A DNA stretch of 64,000 bases from RGIG4034 sp045628945 (GTDB taxonomy: Bacteria; Bacillota; Clostridia; Lachnospirales; Lachnospiraceae): contig JAZQQG010000022.1 of assembly GCA_045628945.1 (NCBI GenBank), forward strand, positions 20,420 through 84,419, read 5' to 3'. How positions within the stretch are numbered: position 1 is the first letter of the stretch; each line of letters opens with the position of its first letter. Of this stretch, positions 24,129-32,790 are shown piece by piece. Position numbers and translations under genes: made by a program. A model generated the notes under the pieces. That model had not been told where the DNA came from. It worked only from the letters and a program-made list of their open reading frames with translations, and did no database searches.

Positions 24129-25823
24129 ATGATAATTGAGAATATAACGCAGGAATCGACAGATGAGATTGTGAATGCGAATATTAATTATAGTCTGTGG
24201 CGACGCGTGGTTACCAAGACGCAGCTGATTTTAGTGATTTTGGCCTTTTTAACGGAACTGGTCGGTAATATCATGTTGTACATGACCAGGTCCCAGGGGT
24301 ATGGTCCGGATACCATTGTTGCGAAACTGATTCGGTATCTGCTCATTACCACAGTATTCAATGTGGCGGTATTTGTTGCCGGGCAGGTGATTGTCGGTAG
24401 AGCCAAAAATCTGACAATTCAGAAATACGTGTTAATTATGTCCACCCAGGCAATCTGCATTAATATTAGTTTTTCTCACTACCAGTTTGCGGATGTTTTT
24501 CTGGTGTTTATTTTACCGATTATCGCGAGTATCGTGTATGAGGACCTCGTGTTGACACGATGGACTTCTTTAGTCGGATTGCTCGGCTTTGCGGTTTCGG
24601 TATGGGAGAGAGCGACAGATCCGCTCTACAACACGGATATCGGACCGGAAGCGGCGATTGCGTTCTCGCTTCTTCTTGGCGTATATATGTATGCAACCGT
24701 CATCATTAATACCCTGAAAAAAAGAAGAGAGAAACTGCGAAAAGCATTGGAGGCAGCACAGAGAACTGCTTATCTGGAGAAGGTTCAGCAGATGTCTGTA
24801 CAGGTGTTAGAGGCACTTGCCCGGGCAATCGATGCAAAGGACAGCTATACCAACGGTCATTCCTATCGTGTTGCGGAGTATTCCATCCGATTGGGGAAGG
24901 AATTGGGATATACCACAGAGGAACTGGAGGAATTGCGCCAAGAGGCTCTTTTGCATGATATCGGTAAGATTAGTGTGCCGGATTCGGTTCTGAATAAGCC
25001 GGCGAGATTGTCGGATGTGGAATTCAAGGTGATGAAGTTCCATACTACGGCGGGTGCTGACATTCTTCGAAATCTGATGGTGCTTCCCAATGCCATGTCG
25101 GTTGCGGTCGGACATCATGAACGTTTTGACGGAACCGGTTACCCTAACGGTGTGAGCGGTCGTGTGGCACATGATCATGCGCGAATTGTGGGAATTGCAG
25201 ATGCCTACGATGCGATGAATTCGGATCGAATCTACCGCAAAGCACTGGATAAGGAGATTATCCGTAAGGAGCTGATTCAAGGTCGCGGTACGCAGTTTGA
25301 TCCGGACTATTTGGATGTTTTTTTGCACCTGTTTGACGAAGGAAAGTTAGAACTTGATCAGGAAAAGTATAAGAAGAGTACGGATGCGACGGCGGGGCAG
25401 AATGTCGTTACCGATAGCCTGATTGAGTTCGTGGACCGTTTGAATACGAGAGAGAAGCGAGGTGGCGCGATGGAGATCGGCTACTATAGTTTCTCGGATA
25501 TCTTTGAATTCATGAAACAACTGAAGGAAAGATATAAGCACAGTCTTGAGTTGGTTATGATTACGACCAAGCCTGTGGAGGGAGAGAAGTTTGAGGACGA
25601 AGAGGTCGCATCGGTTGCCGGCGCAATGGAGATGGCGATTAAAAAGAATATCCGCGCGGTGGATATCTATTCCCGTTGCAACTATTTCCAGCATCTGGCA
25701 GTGCTTAACAATGCAGGTGCAAATAATATTGATATGATTATTCAGCGAATCATTCTGGATTTCTATAAGTTCTGTGATACCAAGAAGTTTGAGGTAACCT
25801 ACGAGGTTAGCATAGACAACTAG
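24129..25823 (+). CDS. Membrane HD-GYP phosphodiesterase with extra C-terminal domain
   Basis: A 564-residue protein likely to hydrolyse cyclic di-GMP in response to a membrane-sensed signal. About six hydrophobic segments cover residues 28-200 (for example LVILAFLTELVGNIML, AIAFSLLLGVYMYATVII), then a coiled coil, then an HD-GYP domain with HDIGKISVPD and HHERFDGTGYP, all signature residues present. From about residue 430 there is a further domain of some 130 residues (YSFSDIFEFMKQLKERYKHSL, AGAMEMAIKKNIRAVDIYSR) that I do not recognise with certainty; its spacing recalls a degenerate GGDEF fold. AGAGGT precedes ATG 24129. It is a single-gene unit ending in a hairpin shared with the convergent gene. 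Confidence 0.9.
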   Translation: MIIENITQESTDEIVNANINYSLWRRVVTKTQLILVILAFLTELVGNIMLYMTRSQGYGPDTIVAKLIRYLLITTVFNVAVFVAGQVIVGRAKNLTIQKYVLIMSTQAICINISFSHYQFADVFLVFILPIIASIVYEDLVLTRWTSLVGLLGFAVSVWERATDPLYNTDIGPEAAIAFSLLLGVYMYATVIINTLKKRREKLRKALEAAQRTAYLEKVQQMSVQVLEALARAIDAKDSYTNGHSYRVAEYSIRLGKELGYTTEELEELRQEALLHDIGKISVPDSVLNKPARLSDVEFKVMKFHTTAGADILRNLMVLPNAMSVAVGHHERFDGTGYPNGVSGRVAHDHARIVGIADAYDAMNSDRIYRKALDKEIIRKELIQGRGTQFDPDYLDVFLHLFDEGKLELDQEKYKKSTDATAGQNVVTDSLIEFVDRLNTREKRGGAMEIGYYSFSDIFEFMKQLKERYKHSLELVMITTKPVEGEKFEDEEVASVAGAMEMAIKKNIRAVDIYSRCNYFQHLAVLNNAGANNIDMIIQRIILDFYKFCDTKKFEVTYEVSIDN

Positions 25824-25838
25824 TAAGGAATAGAGAGA

Positions 25839-25873
25839 TGGCGTGGTGACTAGAGGTCATCACGCCAATTTTT
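25839..25873 (+). terminator. Terminator between convergent genes
   Basis: TGGCGTGGTGAC and GTCATCACGCCA form a 12-bp stem (one G-T pair), followed on the + strand by ATTTTT. The right arm overlaps the last codons of the - strand lipoprotein gene, whose own direction has no T-run here. Confidence 0.8.
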
Positions 25874-27373
25874 GTTGTCGGGGCGGTTATCATCATTGGG
25901 GCGTCCCCCGGCATCGGGTCGCCCTCCGTCATCGGGATAAGTATTGCCATTGGGAGGATTGCCGTCCGAGGGGCGATTGTCTTTGTCGGGGCGTCCGCCC
26001 GGACCGCCACCGGGGCCGAAGCCGCTGATACCCAGGGTGTACAGAGAGGAATCCGGCGTGAAGCTTAGTAGCAGCGTGTTGTCGGCTTCTAAGGTATAGG
26101 TCGCTCCGGTTACGAGGGCGGGTGAGGTAATCAGAGCACAATTGTATTGCTTGGTGGAATCAAAGGTAAGGAGGATGTTACCGGATTCCTCTTTTACAGT
26201 GAAGGTACCGGTGGCCCTCGTATCGAAGCCGATCAGGGCAACACATTGGGAAGAAGTAGAACTAGTGAAGTTTTCCGCCATGCCGGACGAACCCAGTGCG
26301 AGGATGGTTCCACCATGGAAGGTTGCACTTCGCTCATAATCAATAGCGGAATTCCCGTTGTCGGAGGGGCCGCTTATGTAGAGGGTTCCTCCGTTCATGG
26401 TAAAGGTGTTGTTGGAGTCGACGCCGTCCCCTTTGGCGTCAATGGTAATGGTTCCACCGTTTATTTCAAGGGAATCTTTCGTCGCATTGATTCCGTCATC
26501 GGAGGCGACGATGGAGAGAATTCCGTCATAAATGTAAATGCTGCCACCTTCCAACCCTTCATTGCAATGTACGATGTTGATGCTTCCGCTTTTCAGAATC
26601 AGGTTACTTTCGGCGTGAATCCCATCCTTGTTACAGTCAATCGTAACGGTGGAATCCGCAATCCAAACAGAACCTTTGTCCTGATCGTCGCTGTTTGAGG
26701 TTTTGATTCCGGTGGTTCCGGCTGTGAGGGAAAGGGTGGCATTCGAGAGTACGACGCTGTCTTTTCCTTTTAGGGCAACGTTGGCAGAGTCAATGTTTAG
26801 CTTTGCATCCACGATCACCACATCGTCTTTTCCATAGATGCCGTGATGATTTGTGGCGTGAAGAATCAGGGTGCCGCTTCCGTTAACCGTCAGATCATCC
26901 TTGCTGTAAATGACCGCGTTTGGGGTATCCTCACCGCTGATATCATAGATGGTATCCGTGAGGGTAGAAGTGGTACCCTCCGGAAGATGAAGGATACACT
27001 TTTTCGCATTCTTGACGTAGATGGCGGGAGAGGCATTGGTAAGATTTAGTTGGTCCAAAATCAGAATGATTTTGTCTTCGCTGTCCACAGTAATCATGAA
27101 ATCGGTTGCAACTCCGGTCAGACGGTAGGTGCCGCCTTCGGTGAGCGTGATTCCCGACTCCTCCGAATCGGTCACATCGATTGTGATCGCATCTTCTTCG
27201 GAAACGGACTCGGATAAGTCCCCTTTCTTAATTGTAATGTCTGTGGGAGATTGGTTATCTGTCTGTCCGGTCACGGTGGGATTGGTGGTGTCGGTTTGCT
27301 TGTCGGAACCGCACGCAACAATCAGGAATAATAGTAATACCGGTAAAAAAGAATAAAGGATATATTTTTTCAT
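25850..27373 (-). CDS. Carbohydrate-binding-domain-like lipoprotein (DUF4353-type)
   Basis: A 507-residue exported lipoprotein. The signal is MKKYILYSFLPVLLLFLIVAC with lipobox IVAC, so it is anchored to the outer face of the membrane. The body is a long run of short beta-strand units with recurring turns such as GGTYRLTG, DDLTVNGSGTL, DDGINATKDSLEINGGTITIDA and DGVDSNNTFTMNGGTLYISG, the pattern of the DUF4353 'carbohydrate-binding domain' family, probably a parallel beta-helix. The tail is a low-complexity Gly/Pro/Asp/Asn/Arg segment (GFGPGGGPGGRPDKDNRP and on). The start is set at 27373, where AGGAGG lies six bases ahead on the - strand; a longer frame to 27454 has no such site. Its ligand is unknown. 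Three evenly spaced repeats lie in its promoter. Confidence 0.83.
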   Translation of the reverse strand: MKKYILYSFLPVLLLFLIVACGSDKQTDTTNPTVTGQTDNQSPTDITIKKGDLSESVSEEDAITIDVTDSEESGITLTEGGTYRLTGVATDFMITVDSEDKIILILDQLNLTNASPAIYVKNAKKCILHLPEGTTSTLTDTIYDISGEDTPNAVIYSKDDLTVNGSGTLILHATNHHGIYGKDDVVIVDAKLNIDSANVALKGKDSVVLSNATLSLTAGTTGIKTSNSDDQDKGSVWIADSTVTIDCNKDGIHAESNLILKSGSINIVHCNEGLEGGSIYIYDGILSIVASDDGINATKDSLEINGGTITIDAKGDGVDSNNTFTMNGGTLYISGPSDNGNSAIDYERSATFHGGTILALGSSGMAENFTSSTSSQCVALIGFDTRATGTFTVKEESGNILLTFDSTKQYNCALITSPALVTGATYTLEADNTLLLSFTPDSSLYTLGISGFGPGGGPGGRPDKDNRPSDGNPPNGNTYPDDGGRPDAGGRPNDDNRPDNKNWRDDL

Positions 27374-27395
27374 AAGCGCCTCCTGGAATGGGGAT

Positions 27396-27401
27396 AGAAT
27401 A
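27396..27401 (-). promoter_or_regulatory. Probable -10 box of the lipoprotein gene
   Basis: On the - strand TATTCT (complement of 27396-27401) lies 22 bases before the start codon. The -35 position (about 27419-27424) has no good match and is covered by the direct repeats, as is usual for activator-dependent promoters. Confidence 0.4.
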
Positions 27402-27411
27402 CCAACGAATC

Positions 27412-27439
27412 GTGAAGAAAGTGTGAAGTTCGCGTGAAG
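27412..27439 (-). promoter_or_regulatory. Three direct repeats CTTCAC at 11-bp spacing (operator candidate)
   Basis: On the - strand CTTCAC occurs three times, with starts exactly 11 bases apart (on the + strand GTGAAG at 27412, 27423 and 27434). One-helical-turn spacing of hexamers over the -35 region is the layout of OmpR/PhoB-family activator sites; Bacillus PhoP boxes (TTHAYA-like) have the same period. Which regulator binds is unknown. Confidence 0.6.
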
Positions 27440-27471
27440 AAATATTGAATTCAACCCTGTGTGCCTTATGC

Positions 27472-27500
27472 TTGAAAAAAAGGACCTGAATTGCTATAAT
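27472..27500 (+). promoter_or_regulatory. Promoter of deoB-prfC
   Basis: -35 TTGAAA at 27472-27477, a 17-nt spacer, and a perfect TATAAT at 27495-27500 with an extended TGC. This is one of the best promoters in the window. Confidence 0.85.
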
Positions 27501-27565
27501 TAAAATATTATTTCTATGCCCATTTTTCGGTGGATGAATGGAATTCGAAACAGGAGGGGAAGCCT

Positions 27566-28753
27566 ATGAAAAGAGTATTTCTAATTGTTCTGGACAGCTT
27601 TGGAATCGGCGAGGAACCGGACGCGAAAGCCTTTGGCGATTATGATGTGAATACGCTTCGTTCCTGTGCTACGAGTTCTTTTTTTCACATTCCCAATCTT
27701 CAAAAACTTGGGCTTCTGAATATTGACGGTGTGCAGGAGGCACTTGCCGGGTTTCCCGGAGTGAATCCGGAGGCGGTGAAACCGGTAGAAGAGCCGGAGG
27801 CGTCTGTTGCCAGAATGCGGGAACGTTCCGCCGGGAAGGATACGACCATCGGACACTGGGAGATTGCCGGTATGGTGTCGGAAAGACCCCTGCCGACTTA
27901 TCCGGATGGCTTTCCGGAAGAGGTCCTTCAGAAATTCTCGGAGGCAACCGGTCGGGGCGTGTTGTGTAACAAACCTTATTCCGGAACCGTGGTGATTGAG
28001 GAATTCGGTAAGGAACATATGGAGACCGGCAAGTTAATCGTCTATACCTCGGCAGACAGTGTATTTCAGATTGCGGCGCATGAGGAGATTGTTCCGGTTG
28101 AGACCTTGTACGAATACTGCAAGATTGCACGGGAGATTCTGGTGGGAGAACATGGTGTGGGCCGTGTGATTGCCCGCCCCTTTGTGGGAGAACCGGGATC
28201 CTTTGTGAGAACACCGAAGCGTCATGATTTTTCTCTTTTACCACCGAAGGATACCATGCTGGATGTGCTGAAAGCAGCCGGCAAGGATGTAATTGCAGTT
28301 GGGAAAATCAAGGATATCTTCGCCGGGAAGGGCATTACGGAGTTTACCTATACCTCCGGCAATGCGGAAGGCATGGATAAGACCATGGAGTATCTGAAGA
28401 AGGATTTTGAAGGCTTATGTTTTATTAACCTTGTGGATTACGATATGCTCTACGGTCATCGGAGAGATATCGACGGTTATGCGAAAGCCCTGGCGGAATT
28501 TGACAGACGGCTTCCGGAGATGTTATCCCTGCTTCGTAAGGAGGATATGCTCTGTATTACCGCAGATCACGGATGTGATCCTGCCTATACGAAAACGACG
28601 GATCATACGAGGGAGTATGTGCCGTTTTTAATGATTGATAAGAAGAATTCGCCTGTGAATTACGGCACGCGTTCGACGTTTGCCGATATTGCGGCGACGA
28701 TTATGAAGGAGCTTGGCATCGACAAAACCCTGGATGGCAGCCCGCTTCGATAG
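27566..28753 (+). CDS. deoB: Phosphopentomutase
   Basis: Interconverts (deoxy)ribose 1-phosphate and 5-phosphate in nucleoside salvage. It has 395 residues, the family length. Metal-binding and catalytic patterns of the alkaline-phosphatase-like fold are visible: VLDSFGIGEEPDA at the start, GKDTTIGHWE (with the phosphorylated Thr), VDYDMLYGHRRD and TADHGCDP. AGGAGGGG lies a few bases before ATG 27566; the in-frame ATG at 27530 is not used. No deoxynucleoside phosphorylase is adjacent. The next gene, prfC, follows after 18 bases and probably shares the transcript. Confidence 0.96.
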   Translation: MKRVFLIVLDSFGIGEEPDAKAFGDYDVNTLRSCATSSFFHIPNLQKLGLLNIDGVQEALAGFPGVNPEAVKPVEEPEASVARMRERSAGKDTTIGHWEIAGMVSERPLPTYPDGFPEEVLQKFSEATGRGVLCNKPYSGTVVIEEFGKEHMETGKLIVYTSADSVFQIAAHEEIVPVETLYEYCKIAREILVGEHGVGRVIARPFVGEPGSFVRTPKRHDFSLLPPKDTMLDVLKAAGKDVIAVGKIKDIFAGKGITEFTYTSGNAEGMDKTMEYLKKDFEGLCFINLVDYDMLYGHRRDIDGYAKALAEFDRRLPEMLSLLRKEDMLCITADHGCDPAYTKTTDHTREYVPFLMIDKKNSPVNYGTRSTFADIAATIMKELGIDKTLDGSPLR

Positions 28754-28771
28754 ATTTGGAGGAGTATTGTT

Positions 28772-30367
28772 TTGAGTAACTACGAAAAAGAGATCAATCG
28801 CAGACGTACGTTTGCAATTATTTCCCACCCCGATGCCGGTAAGACGACTCTGACCGAGAAGTTTTTGCTCTACGGAGGTGCCATTAATCTGGCCGGTTCC
28901 GTTAAAGGAAAGGCGACGGCAAGACATGCGGTATCCGACTGGATGGAGATTGAGAAGGAGAGAGGTATTTCCGTTACCAGTTCCGTGCTTCAGTTTGAAT
29001 ATGATGACTTCTGCATCAATATTCTGGATACGCCCGGACATCAGGATTTCTCCGAGGATACCTATCGTACCTTAATGGCAGCCGATTCTGCAGTCATGGT
29101 CATCGATGGCGGTAAAGGTGTTGAGGCACAGACCCGTAAGCTTTTCAAGGTCTGCGCAATGCGGAAAATTCCGATTTTCACCTTCATCAATAAGATGGAC
29201 CGTGACGCCCGAGATACCTTCGATCTGTTGGACGAACTGGAGAAGGAGCTGGGAATCGCAACCTGTCCCATTAACTGGCCCATCGGTTCCGGTAAGGAGT
29301 TTAAGGGAGTCTACGATCGCGAGAGCGGACAGGTCATCACCTATTCCGATACCCAGAAGGGTACCAAGGAAGGAACCGCATTCTCTTTTGCACTGGAGGA
29401 TGATGCCACCGCGGATTCGCAAATCGGCGTCGCAGCCAAGGAACTTCTTCGTGAAGAAATCGATCTTTTGGACGGTGCCAGTGCAGAGTTTGATCTGGAG
29501 GCGATTCGTAGCGGGAATCTGACCCCGGTTTGTTTTGGTTCGGCATTGACGAACTTCGGCGTGGAGATTTTCTTAAAGCATTTCCTGAAGATGACTACGA
29601 CACCCCTTCCCCGAAAGAGTGATAAGGGAATCATTCAACCGACGGAAAATGAGTTCTCTGCTTTTGTATTCAAGATTCAGGCCAATATGAACAAAGCCCA
29701 TCGCGACCGTGTAGCCTTTATGAGAATCTGTTCCGGTCATTTTGATGCCGGTATGGAAGTAAAACACGTGCAGGGCGGCAAGGTAATGCGTTTGTCTCAG
29801 CCCCAGCAGATTATGGCGGATGAACGTAAAATTCTGGATGAAGCGTATGCCGGAGATATTATCGGTGTATTTGATCCCGGTATCTTCTCCATCGGAGATA
29901 CCTTGTGTATGCCAAAAGAGGAATTCCGTTACGAGGGGATTCCGACCTTCGCACCGGAGCATTTTGCAAGAGTGCGTCAGATCGATACCATGAAGCGTAA
30001 GCAGTTCGTAAAGGGTGTTACGCAGATTGCACAGGAAGGTGCGATTCAGATCTTCCAGGAAATCAATTCCGGTATGGAAGAGATTATTGTCGGCGTAGTC
30101 GGTGTACTTCAGTTCGAGGTATTAAAATATCGTCTGGAGAATGAGTACAATGTTGAGATTCGCTTAGAGCCTCTTCCTTATGAGCATATCCGCTGGGTTG
30201 CCAATAAGGAGAGTGTGGATGTGGCCAAGATTAGCGGCACGAGCGATATGAAAAAGATTATGGATATGAAGGGCAATCCTCTTTTAATCTTCGTGAATGC
30301 CTGGAGCGTCGGAATGGTTCTGGACCGTAATCCGGGGCTGGAGCTGTCGGAATTCGGCAAGAACTAG
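28772..30367 (+). CDS. prfC: Peptide chain release factor 3
   Basis: RF3 is the GTPase that recycles class-I release factors after termination. It has 531 residues; G1 is SHPDAGKTT, followed by the switch region RGISVTSS, G3 DTPGHQDFSEDT and G4 NKMD, then domain II (PVCFGSALTNFGVE, HRDRVAFMRICSG) and a C-terminal RF3 domain (GVLQFEVLKYRL). The DFSEDTYRT stretch separates RF3 from EF-G. The start is TTG 28772, nine bases after GGAGG; no in-frame ATG lies nearby. The coupling with deoB has no obvious functional logic. Confidence 0.95.
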   Translation: MSNYEKEINRRRTFAIISHPDAGKTTLTEKFLLYGGAINLAGSVKGKATARHAVSDWMEIEKERGISVTSSVLQFEYDDFCINILDTPGHQDFSEDTYRTLMAADSAVMVIDGGKGVEAQTRKLFKVCAMRKIPIFTFINKMDRDARDTFDLLDELEKELGIATCPINWPIGSGKEFKGVYDRESGQVITYSDTQKGTKEGTAFSFALEDDATADSQIGVAAKELLREEIDLLDGASAEFDLEAIRSGNLTPVCFGSALTNFGVEIFLKHFLKMTTTPLPRKSDKGIIQPTENEFSAFVFKIQANMNKAHRDRVAFMRICSGHFDAGMEVKHVQGGKVMRLSQPQQIMADERKILDEAYAGDIIGVFDPGIFSIGDTLCMPKEEFRYEGIPTFAPEHFARVRQIDTMKRKQFVKGVTQIAQEGAIQIFQEINSGMEEIIVGVVGVLQFEVLKYRLENEYNVEIRLEPLPYEHIRWVANKESVDVAKISGTSDMKKIMDMKGNPLLIFVNAWSVGMVLDRNPGLELSEFGKN

Positions 30368-30428
30368 GGAAGCAGCCGGAAATCGTGTAAGACATGTGAT
30401 TTGGCTATGCAAATATATTACAATTTGA

Positions 30429-30434
30429 TATAAT
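30429..30434 (+). promoter_or_regulatory. Extended -10 promoter of the yqhY-recN gene run
   Basis: TGA immediately before a perfect TATAAT (30429-30434), 31 bases from the yqhY start. The -35 region is weak. No terminator is visible between prfC and yqhY, so reading through from deoB-prfC is possible too. Confidence 0.5.
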
Positions 30435-30465
30435 TACAGATAGTGTATATACGGAGGTATATGAT

Positions 30466-30843
30466 ATGGAAAAAGAGATTGAGATGTCGATTCCCGAAGA
30501 GAGCGGTGTGGCAGGAACCATTCAGATTGCCGATGAGGTAGTCGGTGCCATTGCGTACTATGCTGCGATGGAAATTGAGGGCGTTGCCGCAATCAACGGA
30601 AACCTTCCCGGCGAAGTTCTTAGTAAGGTAGCCAAGAAGGTAAATACCAGGGGCGTCCGTGTGGAGGTTCTTGGCAAAAAAGTACGTGTGGAGCTTGCGA
30701 TTACCATGGAGTACGGATACAACATTCCCTCCATTTGCAATAAGGTGCAGGATCGCGTCAAGAACGCAATCGAGAATATGACCGGTTTGACCGTTACGGA
30801 CGTAAACGTACGTATCGCAGGGATCAATACCAAAGGAAATTAA
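30466..30843 (+). CDS. yqhY: Asp23/Gls24 family protein (YqhY-like)
   Basis: A 125-residue protein of the Asp23/Gls24 (DUF322) family. The pattern GTIQIADEVVGAIAYYAAMEIEGVAAI followed by GVRVEVLGKKVRVELAITMEYGYNIP is typical, and so is the end TDVNVRIAGI. In Bacillus the gene lies between accC and nusB and has been linked to control of acetyl-CoA carboxylase; here it also lies directly before nusB but no acc gene is upstream. GGAGG is eight bases ahead of ATG 30466. The short acidic N-terminal end is ordinary for the family. Confidence 0.9.
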   Translation: MEKEIEMSIPEESGVAGTIQIADEVVGAIAYYAAMEIEGVAAINGNLPGEVLSKVAKKVNTRGVRVEVLGKKVRVELAITMEYGYNIPSICNKVQDRVKNAIENMTGLTVTDVNVRIAGINTKGN

Positions 30844-30847
30844 GAGG

Positions 30848-31282
30848 ATGAGAACATTGACAAGAAGGGAATTAAGAGAAGAAATCTTCAAGCTGTTATT
30901 CCGAATCGAATTTAACCCGAAGGACGATATGCCCAAGCAGATGGAGTTGTTTTTCACCGATCTGACGACGGACGATGTTCCCTGGGGAACGAGCCTTGCG
31001 TGGGATGAGAAGGACCGGGCCTATGTGGAGAACAAGTATTCTGCAATCGTAGAAAAGCTCGAGTCGATTGACAGTGCCATCTCCGAGAAGGCAACCGATT
31101 GGAATATTAAGCGTATTGGCAAGGTGGAGTTAACCATTATCCGCCTGGCAATTTATGAGATTCTCTATGATGAGGACATCCCCACGGGGGTAGCAATCGA
31201 CGAAGCGGTTGAACTGGCGAAGAAATACGGCCAGGAGGAAGCGTCGAAATTCGTGAACGGTGTCCTTGCAAAATTCGCGTAA
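30848..31282 (+). CDS. nusB: Transcription antitermination factor NusB
   Basis: NusB acts with NusE (S10) in antitermination on rRNA operons. The protein is 144 residues, all-helical, with RRELREEIFKLLFRIEF at the start, the central WNIKRIGKVELTIIRLAIYEI and GVAIDEAVELAKKYGQEEASKFVNGVL at the end. The start ATG 30848 touches GAGG (no spacing); a TTG at 30857 (the L of MRTL) has GAGG nine bases before it and would give a start more like other NusB proteins. It follows yqhY by four bases. Confidence 0.95.
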   Translation: MRTLTRRELREEIFKLLFRIEFNPKDDMPKQMELFFTDLTTDDVPWGTSLAWDEKDRAYVENKYSAIVEKLESIDSAISEKATDWNIKRIGKVELTIIRLAIYEILYDEDIPTGVAIDEAVELAKKYGQEEASKFVNGVLAKFA

Positions 31283-31288
31283 ATAAGT

Positions 31289-32503
31289 ATGGCAGGAAAC
31301 GTTTATTCCGTTGGACAACTGAATAAATATATCCGTAATATGTTCACACAGGATTTTTTCCTGAATGCCTTAAGTGTCCGGGGAGAGGTAAGTAATCTGA
31401 AATATCATTCCACCGGACATATTTATTTTACACTGAAGGATGCTACCGGAACCATTGCGGCGGTTATGTTTGCCGGGAATCGGAGTCAGGGGTTAAGCTT
31501 CCGGATGGAAGAAGGCATGGACATTGTTGTAACCGGTAATGTGGATGTCTATGAGCGGGACGGTAAGTATCAGCTCTATGCCAAGAAGATTGCACTTGCA
31601 GGAAACGGTGCCCTAAATGAGCGTTTTGAGCAGTTAAAAAAGAAACTCTCCGAGATGGGGATGTTTGATCCCTGCTACAAACAACCGATTCCGAAGTACA
31701 TCCGTACGCTCGGAGTGGTAACGGCTCCCACAGGCGCGGCAGTACAGGATATTATTCGAATTACCCATCGAAGAAATCCCTATGTGCAGATTCTTTTGTA
31801 TCCGGCCCTGGTACAGGGGGACGGAGCGGCTGCCAGTATTGTGAAGGGAATTCAGACCTTGGACCGAATCGGCGTTGATGTGATGCTAGTCGGGCGAGGC
31901 GGCGGTTCTTTAGAGGATTTGTGGGCCTTCAATGAAGAAATTGTGGCGCAGGCGATCTTTGACTGTGCAACACCGATCATCTCCTGTGTCGGACACGAGA
32001 CGGATACCACGATTGCCGATTATGTGGCGGATCTTCGCGCGTCGACTCCCTCTGCAGGTGCTGAACTGGCGGTTTTTGATTATGCTCGTTTCCTGGAGGA
32101 TATTGCATCATATCGAAATGCAATGGACCGTTTGATGAAAAACAAGCTCGGAGAGAATAAGAGCCGGCTGACCAATGCGAAACTTCGGGTGAAAAACCTG
32201 AGCCCCGAGAATCGCCTCAACGAAAAGAAGATGCGTCTGATTTCTCTGGAGGAAGCCTTGAACGGTCGAATGGAGGAGCGATTGACGCGGGCCAAGCATA
32301 CGCTTTTACTCCGTATGGAGCGATTAAAAGGATTATCCCCTCTTGAGACCATTGCCAAAGGGTATTCCTATGTTGCAGATTCCGAAGGACATGCAATCAA
32401 GGAAACCTCGCAGGTGAAAATGGGAGAAGAGGTTAACATAACATTAGCAGACGGAGAACTGAAGGCGAAGGTAATCGAGATTCATTCCGGGAAGGATGCG
32501 TAG
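31289..32503 (+). CDS. xseA: Exodeoxyribonuclease VII large subunit
   Basis: Catalytic subunit of ExoVII, which cuts single-stranded DNA from both ends. It has 404 residues: an N-terminal OB domain (YSVGQLNKYIRNMF, LSVRGEVSNLKYHSTGHIYFTLKD), the catalytic core with GVVTAPTGAAVQDI, GRGGGSLEDLWAFNEE and CVGHETDTTIADYVADLRASTPSAGAEL, then the long coiled coil and the C-terminal part (GYSYVADSEG). Its ribosome binding site is poor; it starts six bases after nusB, so translation is probably coupled. It is followed by xseB. Confidence 0.95.
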   Translation: MAGNVYSVGQLNKYIRNMFTQDFFLNALSVRGEVSNLKYHSTGHIYFTLKDATGTIAAVMFAGNRSQGLSFRMEEGMDIVVTGNVDVYERDGKYQLYAKKIALAGNGALNERFEQLKKKLSEMGMFDPCYKQPIPKYIRTLGVVTAPTGAAVQDIIRITHRRNPYVQILLYPALVQGDGAAASIVKGIQTLDRIGVDVMLVGRGGGSLEDLWAFNEEIVAQAIFDCATPIISCVGHETDTTIADYVADLRASTPSAGAELAVFDYARFLEDIASYRNAMDRLMKNKLGENKSRLTNAKLRVKNLSPENRLNEKKMRLISLEEALNGRMEERLTRAKHTLLLRMERLKGLSPLETIAKGYSYVADSEGHAIKETSQVKMGEEVNITLADGELKAKVIEIHSGKDA

Positions 32504-32550
32504 AGTCCTTAGCCGAAAGAAGGCAAAAAACCTACAGAACAGGATGGAAT

Positions 32551-32790
32551 ATGGCAGAAGATAAGACAATTGAGCAGTATTCAATAGAAGAGTCGTTTGC
32601 GGCACTGGAGGAGACCATTCATGCCATGGAGGCATCGGAGGTAAGTCTGGAGGATTCCTTCGCACTCTATGCAAAAGGAATGGAACTGATTCAACATTGC
32701 CAGAACGGAATCGATACGATTGAAGCGAAGGTTATAAAACTTCGCGAAGACGGAACGGGAGAGGAATTCACCGATGTTTGCAATTCATGA
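32551..32790 (+). CDS. xseB: Exodeoxyribonuclease VII small subunit
   Basis: Small regulatory subunit that binds the coiled coil of XseA. It has 79 residues, predicted to be two helices, with the family pattern SFAALEETIHAMEASEVSLEDSFALYAKGMEL. AGGATGG lies ahead of ATG 32551. Its last 17 bases overlap the start of ispA. Confidence 0.93.
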   Translation: MAEDKTIEQYSIEESFAALEETIHAMEASEVSLEDSFALYAKGMELIQHCQNGIDTIEAKVIKLREDGTGEEFTDVCNS

